Assembly (NCBI GenBank): GCA_905221605.1
Contig: CAJNDS010002673.1
Span: 231,584 to 295,583 of the forward strand
DNA length: 64,000 nt
Direction: 5' to 3'
DNA from: Symbiodinium natans
Lineage: Eukaryota; Sar; Dinophyceae; Suessiales; Symbiodiniaceae
Under the pieces are notes generated by a model, which saw only the letters and a program-made list of their open reading frames with translations, searched no databases and had not been told where the DNA came from. The translations under genes were made by a program, and so were the position numbers. Shown piece after piece: positions 54,301 to 62,578 of the stretch. How positions within the stretch are numbered: position 1 is the stretch's first letter; each line of letters opens with the position of its first letter.

Positions 54301-56706
54301 TTCCGGCCAAACCTGCTACCTTAGGGACAATTGGGAATAGTATTTACTTTTTGGGTACTGGAATTCCTGAGAAACAGCTAAAATTCTGATTTTTGCTGGG
54401 GTTCCAAGTTCAGTATAGCTACAGGAAAACCCTGCTACATGAGAGCAGCAGCCAAGGTCCGCATCGCCCACCCTAGTGGAGTCGCCTGGCAAAAAATCTA
54501 AGGGTAGCTTCATGGGTTTCTGGGGTTTATAGGGTTTGCAGGGTTTATAGGGTTTAGGGTTTACAGGGTTTATGGGGTTTATAGGGCTTATAGGGCTTAT
54601 AGGGCTTATAGGGCTCATAGGGTTTATAGGGTGAGGAAGTTACATGGGCCCTTAATATATACGGTCCCTTGCCTTCTTTAAAGGGTTCTGAAGTATGGGC
54701 CCTTAACTCGTATAGGGTACATAGGGGGCCTCCTTTTCAGGGCCCATATGAAGGGATGTAACTACCCTAAGAAACATGCTCAAAGGCAGGCTCGGCAAAG
54801 AATTCGACCTAATTATTGGTTCTCAGTAGGGAATGAGGGAACTAGGTACCTTAGCTTCGGTGAGCTCGCCAAGTGCTCGTCAGCACGTTGAGTGATTTTC
54901 GGATGCGCGGCTGAGCTGTCTTCCGCGCGTTGCCGTGAAGAACTTGCCAACCTCTACTTGGAGGTTCATGGCACTTATCAACCACATGGAACTGTACGTA
55001 TAACCCACTTATGAGCCCCTCAAGTGCCCTAGTATGGTTATAAGTACACTTTTAAGTACAGTTACAATTGGTTGGTAAGTACCATGAACCTCCAAGTACA
55101 GCCCATACATTACACATCGTCGTAGAAGGTGGACTTAGTGATCCAGATGTATTCTCAACTCCATAGTTCCCAGAGACTCCAATACCCCTTAATTAAGGAG
55201 TATTCTTCTTAAACCATACAAGGGACCCTCTGAGATTTTAAGGAACATTCCTTAATTAAGGGGTATTGGAATTCCTCTAGCAATAGACGTAGGCCTAAAC
55301 CCTAACCATAAACCCGAAACCTGCAGACCTGGTAGACCACCGGCATTCTCCTCCATGGCTTCTTTCGTTTAGGAGAAGTTGTTCAGCTTCATTGGCATGG
55401 CCGGGAAGTTGGCTAGGGTTTAGAATAGTTTAACACCAAACCCCAAACCCCTACAGCCCTAGGTCTGAACTAACTGAGCAGTCGAAACAATAGATTCCAT
55501 ATCCCTAAAAAATCAAGAAGCGCATGTAGACGCACCCCACTCCCCCTAAACCCTAAACTCCAAGCCCCACTCCCTAAACCCCACACCCTAAACCCTAAAC
55601 CCTAAATCTTAAACCCGAACCGCAAAACAAGCGAACTCACCTCCCCCCTCCGGATAAACCAACACACACACACACAACATGGCTCAGGTGATGGACGTCC
55701 ACGCGGCAGTGCGCACGCGCCCTGAGCCCTCGTTGCTCAAAGCCGCCCTTCGGCGAACCGCGCGGTGTCTCATGGACGGACAGGTGGAGCCGGTGGAGCT
55801 CGTTGTTTTGAGGTTTTGTTTGGGGGGGGGGGGGGTTTAGGGTTTAGGGTTTCGGGTTTAGGGTTCAGGGTTGTAGGGCTTAGGGTTTAGGGTTTAGGGG
55901 TTTTATTTGTTGTGGTTTCATGTTTTGGTTTTCTTGGGGTGAGGGTCGCTGGTCATGGTTTTGATAGCAGGTGCGGGGCTCCTGTAAGTAGTGAGCTGCA
56001 TTCTCCCCTGTATCCCTAAACCCTAAACCCTAAACCCTAAACCCTAAACCCTAAACCCTAAACCCTAAACCCTAAACCCTAAACCCTAAACCCTAAACCC
56101 TAAACCCAAACCCTAAGGTGCAGTCTATTGGGTTCCCTTGAACCCCTGAAGGCATATGTGCCCTGGTCTGTGTGGCCTGCAAAGTGATGGCCGCCTCGGG
56201 CAAAACTTGCGCAGCGTGTCCCTTGCTGTCTGCCCTATGACCTATACCCTGTGAAACCCTCCGAATCCCAAAGGTTTGTAGGGTTTAGGGTTTGGGCCCC
56301 AATACCATGGAATCCTAACACCTCAGCCCCTAAACCCTAAAAAACCCTAAACCCCAGTCCGCACCTAAGGCTTAAGCTCACGAAGGGCCCGCCAGGGTTC
56401 TCCTATCCTTGAACCCTAAACCCCTAGCGGAGGCGAAAAGTCCGCACGGCCCGTCTGCGCGGAACCGGCTTCAAGGGCAGGGTTCGAGTCCCTGGAGTAG
56501 TGTTAAATCGCAACTCTGAGATTGTAGGGTTTCGCTTTGGGGCAGTTTAAGCATCTACTGATGCTTAGGCTGAAGAAGCCTCTAGGCTTAGGGTCCGTTC
56601 GGTTTTAGGGGTTTAGGACATCGGAGACACAACTCGCGCCATGGCGGGTAAAGAGGCTGAGGCGGTCGCAGCGATCGCAGAGAAGTGGAAGCCCCAGCTG
56701 CCGTAG
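42321..56706 (+). CDS. PrpF/DUF453-family (methylaconitate/methylitaconate isomerase-like) protein, 22 proposed exons
   Basis: Exons: 42321-42354, 42475-42545, 43083-43129, 43305-43347, 43505-43549, 44704-44748, 45272-45293, 45455-45521, 45800-45877, 46351-46390, 46751-46831, 47901-47944, 49016-49086, 50109-50161, 51765-51804, 52232-52271, 52459-52564, 53281-53304, 53578-53673, 54124-54171, 55688-55801 and 56617-56706, about 432 residues. Motifs appear in family order: MRGGTSKG, FGSPDPRQIDGLGG, TSKLAIIAPPS, DYTFGQVSF, VDYGGNCGN with SAVGPFAVDKGLI, HNTNTG, EVPGSGAPVDLDF, GSVTGKLLPSGQ, PMVFLRAADLF, IRGVAAVKMG, AYPVTGSVATAAA and RRTARCLMDG. The Cys of NCGN (about residue 102) and the Lys of TSK (about 64) match the residues I recall as catalytic in PrpF. 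The family isomerises methylaconitate or methylitaconate-type acids in propionate and related pathways; the substrate here is unknown. 15 introns start GC and 6 GT. Weakest parts: exons 10, 19-20 and 22. Confidence 0.85.
42725..42822 (+). repeat. TTTAGGG array in intron 2 of the PrpF-like gene
   Basis: Thirteen units with TTTGGGG and TTTAGTG variants, preceded by a G-run at 42709-42723. Confidence 0.95.
42838..42953. repeat. Palindromic element, family C
   Basis: CTTGGGATGTTCCCCCTTAT ... GGGGGGAACATCCCAAC. Its interior CCTTAGTAGGGATTATAGTC pairs with AATCCCTATGAGGGACTG. Confidence 0.9.
43806..44157 (-). repeat. Largest CCCTAAA array of the window
   Basis: About 50 units over 350 bp with occasional CCCTGCA, CCCTACA and 6-mer slips. 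It lies within intron 5 of the PrpF-like gene, so it is not a chromosome end. Confidence 0.97.
44205..44336. repeat. Palindromic element, family E
   Basis: TACTACTGATTGCTTCAGAACCCCC ... GGGGTTCTTAAGCAATTAGTAG, with T- and G-runs in the middle. Confidence 0.85.
44386..44500. repeat. Palindromic element, family H
   Basis: TTGGTAGCCCAGCGTTG ... TATGGTTACTGGGCTACCAA form terminal inverted repeats. Interior CAAGGTTCCCTTATAC is shared with a partial copy at 52674-52760. Confidence 0.8.
46081..46290 (+). repeat. ACAGGCCTAC/ACAGGCTACC imperfect tandem repeat
   Basis: About ten loosely spaced copies of (C/A)AGGC(C/T)(T/A)(A/G)CC over 200 bp inside the PrpF-like gene. It gives a Tyr/Thr/Pro-rich ORF that I read as a repeat, not a gene. 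Confidence 0.75.
46634..46750 (+). repeat. TTTAGGG array running directly into an exon
   Basis: The last unit reads GGGTTTAG|CGCCCCTTC: the TTTAG of the array is the proposed 3' splice site of the exon at 46751-46831. Confidence 0.85.
46846..46945 (+). repeat. GGGGTTTAGG variant array
   Basis: About nine units of (G)GGGGTTTAG with variable G-run length, right after the donor of the preceding exon. Confidence 0.9.
47541..47558 (+). repeat. Poly(C) tract
   Basis: Eighteen C followed by AATATACACCTG, in the intron between exons 46751-46831 and 47901-47944. Confidence 0.9.
47972..48101 (+). repeat. TTTAGGG array
   Basis: Eighteen perfect heptamers, beginning about 28 bp after the donor of exon 47901-47944. 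Confidence 0.97.
48893..49002. repeat. Palindromic element, family C, ending 13 bp before an exon
   Basis: ACTTGGGACGTCCTCCCTTA ... GACAAAAACATCCCAAGTC. The element ends only about 13 bases before the AG acceptor of exon 49016-49086. Confidence 0.85.
49480..49700 (+). repeat. TTTTAGGG variant array
   Basis: About 15 units of the 8-mer GGGTTTTA, changing into GGGTTTTTGA and GGGTTTTGA units, i.e. successive homogenised variants. Confidence 0.95.
50305..50432. repeat. Palindromic element, family G
   Basis: TACATGGTCCCTTTTTCTATGG ... CTTCTAAGGGCCCATATGAAC with TTAGGTTGCATAGGG inside. Confidence 0.7.
50510..50738. repeat. Palindromic element, family B, carrying an internal TTTAGGG array
   Basis: AAAGGTTCATGGGCAGTTCT ... 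CTAACTACCCATGAACCTG. A TTTAGGG array (50538-50609) sits inside the element, showing that one repeat type can be inserted in or grow within the other. Confidence 0.85.
51829..51943. repeat. Palindromic element, family B (best-preserved)
   Basis: GCTTGAAGGTTCTTTGGGCA ... GGCTACCCATGAACCTTCAAG. It starts 24 bases after the GC donor of exon 51765-51804. Confidence 0.9.
52110..52215 (+). repeat. TTTAGGG array
   Basis: About 15 units with a TGTAGGG block, ending 16 bp before the acceptor of exon 52232-52271. Confidence 0.95.
52940..53012 (+). repeat. GAGA/GAATGGGA purine tract
   Basis: GAGAGAGATAGAG followed by six GAGAATGG/GAGAATGA 8-mers. Confidence 0.9.
53378..53508. repeat. Palindromic element, family A (right end replaced by CCCTAAA)
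   Basis: ACTTGGAGGTTCATGGTACT ... GTTGATTCAATAAGTACC, then directly CCTAAACCC: the right terminal repeat is lost at the junction with the array (53507-53551). Confidence 0.85.
53757..53776. repeat. (TA)10 microsatellite
   Basis: Perfect TA run in the intron after exon 53578-53673. Confidence 0.95.
54520..54632 (+). repeat. GGGTTTATA variant array
   Basis: About eleven 9-10-mers related to the 37126-37335 array. Confidence 0.93.
54637..54775. repeat. Palindromic element, family G
   Basis: GTTACATGGGCCCTTAATAT ... AGGGCCCATATGAAGGGATGTAAC. Confidence 0.8.
54954..55099. repeat. Palindromic element, family A
   Basis: CTACTTGGAGGTTCATGGCA and GTACCATGAACCTCCAAGTA are near-perfect 20-bp terminal inverted repeats. 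The interior matches the copy at 53378. Confidence 0.92.
55178..55270. repeat. Palindromic element, family I, perfect terminal inverted repeats
   Basis: TCCAATACCCCTTAATTAAG and its exact complement CTTAATTAAGGGGTATTGGA end a 93-bp element, the best-preserved palindrome in the window. Confidence 0.93.
56011..56117 (-). repeat. CCCTAAA array
   Basis: Fifteen units. Confidence 0.96.
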
Positions 56707-56816
56707 TTCTGGATAGCTCCTACAGCGGGCTTAGGGGCTTGTAGTTGTCAATAATCTCGGATTTCCCTTATTGGGTTCCAGAGAACCAGGGATGTTAACT
56801 TGAAGTTCCCTTGTAG

Positions 56817-59612
56817 GCTGCTGCTGAGTATGTGCTGGGCACGCCCGCAGTGCCCCGCCGCAGCGCAGAATTTTGCGTCAAGCAAAACCCGACTCCAAGC
56901 CCCCTAAGCCCCCTAAATAGCAAGCATTAAACCCTAAACCCCAAAACCCAAAACCCCAACCCCGCCGTGTGCCCAGGAACGTGCAGAAGGCGGCCCCCAT
57001 CAGCACGGAAGACGTTGAGCCGCTGGAGCCGGAGCTTGGCTTTAAGGCAAGGCTTAGGTTTTTGGGGTTTGGGCTGTAGGGTTTGGGGTTTAGGGGTGGC
57101 CAGAAGATTTTCATTCCATCCTCAAAAAGAGACGCTGTAAAGCCCCTACGTCCCTGAGAAGGCCCCATAAGCTGCTGTCCACCAGCTTGTACGGAAGGTC
57201 CCTAAACCCTAAACCTTCATGGTCTTGGGTGTAGAGTTTGTTGGTCTTCGGCTCTTCGGGAGTCATGGTTTATATTTTTTGGCCATCAGAAAGAACATGG
57301 AGGCCAGTGAGATAGGGCTTGTGGCTAGAGATTCCCGAAACACCAAACCGTAAGCCGCAAATCCAAAACCCTAAACCCTAAACCCGAAACCCTAAACCCT
57401 AATCCAGCAGCCTAGACCAGATTGCGTAAGGAACAGGACCCAGGCGCCTCCAGAGACCTTCCAAGGGATTGCTCTCAGCGTTGGGGGCACGTGGATGTCC
57501 AGAAGACGCCGGGAGAGAGGGCAAAGGCTCTCACGCAAACGGGTTTAGGGTTTAGGGTTTAGAGTTTAGGGTTTAGGGTTTAGGTTTGGGGTTCTCATCT
57601 TTTTGCTGCTTTTGCTTCCCTCTTCACGCAGAGGTTTTGGAGGCCCCTAAACCCTTGAACCCCGTCGTTGTTAGAGAGCACTGGTCGATGTAATCACCTT
57701 AAACCCCTAAACCCCTAAACCCTAAACCCTAAACAGCAAACCCGAAAACCCTAAACCCGGCTTGTCCGAGTGTGAGCGATTAAAACCCTCACTTTGCTTC
57801 ACGGGAAGGCTGCCCGCGCCGCTGCTGGCAAGATTCATGAGCTCCTGGACAAGCTCAAGGACCCAGAGCACGGAGGTTCAATCTCTTAAACATTGGGTAG
57901 GCAACCTGAAACCTTTTTGGTTCTACAGAGTCCTACCGAACATAAAAGGCTAGCCTTTCTTGGGGCTAGGGTATTCAGCCCCGAAGATCTGACTCGTCAT
58001 GCTGGAGAAGCCCATGTTCCCAAGCAGATCCAGCACTCTGAGTGTGAGGTCCTTGTCGGAATTCCCACAAGGGTTTAGGGTTTAGGGTTTAGGGTTAAGG
58101 GTTTAGGGTTCCTGCCATGGTAGCTAAGGCTTTCGGGTGCCGGAAAATGGGACCGTGATTTGTTGAGCTGCCCGAAGCCCGAAGCCCGAAACCCGAAGCC
58201 CGAAACCCTAAACCCTAAACCCTGAACCCTAAACCCTAAACCCTAAACTGCCCAACGCGCAGAAAGCAAAGCAAGCAACCTCCGAGCCAGATAGCTTTGA
58301 GGTGCGGGCCTCAGTTTGCGGGGGGTCGGGCTGATAGGGTTTAGGGTTTGAGGATTAGGGTTTGGGGTTTAGGGGCAAAAAAGGTTTTAGGGTTGAGGGT
58401 TTTGAGGTCTGGCCCTGCCTCTGGCTACCCATGAACCTTCATGCAGCAAATGCAACACTTTACAGGGGGGTTGTCGGCATTGGTACGCTTGCCTTTTTGC
58501 GCAGCGCTGTGTCCTAAACGCAAAACCCTATACCCCAGAGGCAGGGTTTGTTGAGGTGCATGCCCAGATGGGTAACCGAAACCGGGCTATGGTGCAAGTT
58601 TCAGACGCTGGTTGATGAACCGCCCAAACGTGCACTTTAATTCCCGTCCCCTAAGTTGTGAGAAAGAGAGAGAGGCGAGAGAGAGAGAGAGAAAGCTGCC
58701 AAGTGCGCGTTGGTTCGTCCTCCAAGCCCGAAAGAGAGAACAAAAAGAAAGAAAGAAACAAAGAAATAAAGAAATAAAGAAAGAAAGAAATCAAGAAAGA
58801 GAGCGAGAGAGAGAGAGAGAGAGCGGCAGAAATATGCAGAACTAACTCCTGAAAGTGCCAAACCTCTACATGTGCACAAGCCCTACCTAGAGTACGTAAG
58901 CCAACATACCCTGAAAAAAGGGGTGATTGTACCTTCCTTATTGGCATTCATCTTACCGCCAGGGTTGTTAGACTTTAAGCTTAACTCTCCTCCCTCGCGC
59001 ATTTCTCGACTCCCTGAGTGCCTATCCCCACAGTATCCCAGAGAATGCCTGGAGTGCCCAATTCGTAATCTATAGGGTGGGTATGCTCGAAGTAGCATGC
59101 GCTAACGTCCCCTTCATGGGCCTTCCCCCCAAACCCTAAACCCTCCACCCTAAACCCTGACCCCTAACCCCTGACCCTAAACCCTATAAACCCTAAACCC
59201 TAAACCCTAAACCCAACATGAAACCCCCTGAGGCTTGCAGCCTTGACTTGCAGAAGCAGTTGCTGAGCCTTAGGCGCCCTAGCGACTGGGGGCTTCAGAA
59301 GGCTTAAGGGGGGCCAACCTGGTTCTTTCTTCAGCGGTGTTTACCCTACCCCCCCTTCCCAAAAAAAGAGAAAAACAAAGCTGGGGGCCTTATGGGTAGA
59401 GGGTCAGAGTATGTCAGGGCATCTTTTTGTGTTAGGAAGATTTTGTATTCGGCGTGTGGCGGCTTAGGGTTCCAGGCGTTGAGGGGCACATGGGAATGCT
59501 GGGGTGGGGGCTCGGGGGGGGGGGCCGCGTGGGGGGGGGGGGGGGGGGGGGGGGGGGCTGTGGGGGGGGGGGGGGGGGGGGCCGCGGGGGGGGGGGGGGG
59601 GCCCGCGGGGGA

Positions 59613-59644
<32 letters not shown>

Positions 59645-60643
59645 GCGGGGGGGGCTGAACCTTCAAGGCCTTTATGTGGCGTTATGGTTTAGGGTTCAAG
59701 GGCGCTGGCGCCTGATCGGGTGAAGCTATGCAGGATAAGCTGCCCTCTCCCGCACCAGTAAGAAACGATACAGGTATGGCAACAAAAAAACTGTGGCAGC
59801 ATGTAGAGGAGCTTTGGGGGTTTAGGGATGAGTGCCCAGATGCAAAAAGGGCTTCGTCTTGTCCTTGCACAAAGTCATGGATGGTGGTTTGGTGTGACAG
59901 AGCTGTTGATGTCGTTGCGCTGCGCTTTTGAAGCACTTCATGGGCCCCTCCAAACGCCTGCTTGTATGTCGAAGTATTGGCCCTAAATTGGGGTTCACTC
60001 AATAAGGATTAATGACAGCATTTGGGGTACATCCGGGGTCCTGTTGTAGGAAATGCCCACACCGAAGGACGTACGCATAACTCCAATGCTCGGACCCATA
60101 GCCAGCAGGCGTGCGCATCGGGCCATGATCAAATTCTCGGCCGCTCATCTGCCTTGGTTCCAGAGGTACTAAACCCTAAGCCCTAAACCCTAAACCCTAA
60201 ACCCTAAACCCTAAACCCTAAACCCTAAACCCCCTAAGCGCTCAGGAATTTGGGGCTTAGCAGGGCTTTCCCTAAACCCTATAAGCCACAAGCCCGCGAC
60301 CTCTGAATGTGCAACACTGCCAAAACCCCAAGCCCTAAACCCCAAACCACAAACCCCGCCTCCCACCCCCCGGCTTTCGCCTGACCCCCCGGTACCTCAA
60401 GACCTTCTTCATCTTCTCAACCAAGCGATCCTGAGAGGCCCCTTAGCACTTCAGCCCTACAGGACCGTGTCGCATCCCTGCGGCACGGTGCAAGGCTGCT
60501 AAGAAGGTGGCAGCAACATCCTGTTTAGGGTTTAGGGTTTAGGGTTTAGGGTTTAGGTTTTACGACCCGAAGCCGACGAAACTCAGGAGACGCGCCGCTT
60601 GGCCGAGATCGCCGCGCGGAAGCTCACGGAGACCTGGGACTAA
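56817..60643 (+). CDS. Unrecognised multi-exon gene
   Basis: Supported exons: 56817-56851 (AAEYVLGTPAV), 56977-57046 (NVQKAAPISTEDVEPLEPEL, GC donor AAG|GCAAGG), 57809-57875 (AARAAAGKIHELLDKLKDPE), 60050-60165 (MPTPKDVRITPMLGPIASRR and following, donor CAGAG|GTACT) and a terminal exon reading ETRRLAEIAARKLTETWD before TAA at 60641-60643. Other coding-looking patches are at 57970-58035, 58255-58305 and 59240-59300. The product appears helical and charged; I recognise no family. The gene may start at the ATG at 56641 (MAGKEAEAVAAIAEKW) instead of that exon belonging to the PrpF-like gene. Confidence 0.4.
58655..58830 (+). repeat. GA/GAAA purine microsatellite
   Basis: GAGAGAGAGA blocks flank a GAAAGAAA/AATAAAGA block. 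ORFs here on both strands are low-complexity artefacts. Confidence 0.92.
59150..59213 (-). repeat. CCCTAAA array
   Basis: About nine units with variants. Confidence 0.9.
59506..59655 (+). repeat. 150-bp G-rich tract
   Basis: Almost pure G with spaced GCCGCG or CTGT interruptions. Four or more long G-runs could form stacked G-quadruplexes. The Gly- and Pro-rich ORFs here are artefacts. Confidence 0.95.
60178..60232 (-). repeat. CCCTAAA array
   Basis: Eight units, starting about 12 bp after the GT donor at 60166. Confidence 0.95.
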
Positions 60644-62578
60644 GGGGTCTCGGGGGCTGCGAGGTACCATCACGGGAGACATAGGGTTTAGTGTTTAGGG
60701 TTTAGGGTTTAGGGTTTAGGGTTTATAGGGTTTAGGGTTTAGGGTTTGGGGTTTATGGCAGTTATGGGTACATGCGTTTCTGGTTCTAGAAGCAGCTTGC
60801 AGGATTTGGGGTTTAGGGTTCCAGGAGTTTAGGTCCGAGTAACAGGCTGTCCTCTGAGGACAGACTGCAAAAAGGTCGGAGGTAAGGGGTTTGGGGTTTA
60901 GGGTTTAGGGGTTTGGTGTGTGTGTTTTGGTGGTTCTGGCGTCTGCGTCTGCGGAGAACAGACCCGAATGGAAAGGTGGAGCATTCACGTACTACACTCA
61001 TTGTACTTTTAAACATCCCGAAAGACGCACGCCCAGGTTACCTAGGGGTCAGGGTTTGTCCTTCTGTCACAAAGGTATACGCCTTACGTCGTTGAAAGGG
61101 GTTTTTGGGCTTAGTCTTGGCAAGTCCTTGGGATTTAGGGACCTAAGCTCCGTAAGGGTTCGTCTCGTCGCGCAGGAGGCGGAGTACACGAACCTGCAGA
61201 CGCGGAAGTATGAGAGTTGCCCTGCTTGGTTGGGGTTTCTGCGTGCACTTTGCGAAGCTTTGTACTCAACGATGATAACTGTTTTAAGCTGTTTAAAGGT
61301 TGCAGAATTATATAGCATCTCCAAAACATCTAACTTACGTACCATCGGCGACGCTGAGTGGATCATCTTACAAGTGTTTTTTGCAATGCAGTAGATGCCT
61401 TGTTGGCACTAGTTACCTGTACCTCCCCTGAAAGGTTGCTGGGCACACCCTGCATCTTTTCCTTTTTTGAGTTTCAGAGGAACATCTCATACATACTTAG
61501 GAAGATTCTCAGGGGGTTGACAGGGCCAAGCTCTGATCCTCTTCGGGCCGAGGGCTGAGGGTTTAGGGTTTAGGGTTTAGGGTTTCGGGTTTCGGGTTTA
61601 GGGTTTAGGTGTTCCCTTGGGGTCCTGTTGCTTCTGTTGGGGTTTCGGAGTCAGGGTGGTCCCTTCGGAGTCTTTGTGGCGGGGGTGGGGGGCCTGTTCA
61701 ATTCCCTTCACTCTAGGGTGTTTAGGTTTAGTTTAGAGTCTATAAAGGTTCAGGACTGTAGTGTTCGAGGAGGTTTAGTGCTTAGGGTTTAAGTTTGAAG
61801 GGCGGGGGGCTGGGTGCTGGGGTTTCGGAAAGCACCCCGTGAACCTTAAACTATTTGGGTGCCGATGCATTGTCTAAACTTCGGATTCATCCCCCTGAAT
61901 ACGAATCTGATCGGATCTGATTCAAACTCTACGTCAATCCTAAGCCCCCCCCCTCCTTGCAGAGTGCATGGTGCCCGCGCCTCAAGGATCTTGGCCTGAA
62001 TCTAGGAACGGACTCAGGGCAACTGGGTTAGGGTTTCGGGGTCTTGTGTAGGGGTTTTGGGTTTCAGGGGCGCAGGGTGGATGCAAAAAAGGGGTGCAGG
62101 AGGTTTCAGGGATTCAGAGGTTTAAGGGTTTGGGTTTAGGAGCTTTCGGGCGCCCAGACCTGTTGCGAACCAAGGGTTTATAGGTTCAGGGATACAACAC
62201 ACGCAATGTTGCCCAGGCTCTGTTTGCCGGATGGCAGCTGGAAGGTGTCCGGGCGTAGAACTAGAGGTACTGAAGCCTTGCACAACCATGTGGTCGGTCT
62301 GCTTACGTGTACCACAAATATGCTCAAATATGCGCCTGCACAACCCTCAACCCTAAACCCACAAGCGTGCTAGAATAGGAGCCTTAAGAAGAGGTCTGAA
62401 TTTGCAGAACTGACCGCCTGGGTCCTGAAGCCCGCAAGTCACTTACCACAGCCGACGTACCCTTTCGTGCGGTAGCATTTAGGGCACTGAGTTTTCGCGT
62501 ACCCTAAACCCTAAAAACCCTAAACCCTAAACCCTAAACCCTAAACCCTTGGTGAGATGAATGCTGAAACACATGCAG

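Noticed and set aside
56478-56508. tRNA-like T-arm (CAGGGTTCGAGTCCCTG)
   Set aside because: The 5-bp stem and 7-base loop are perfect, but no matching acceptor stem, D-arm or anticodon arm lies upstream at the right spacing.
58612-58947. Charged/Leu-Ser-rich ORFs on both strands
   Set aside because: Products of GA/GAAA microsatellite sequence.
59346-59723. Gly-rich (+) and Pro-rich (-) ORFs
   Set aside because: Products of the G-tract; low complexity only.
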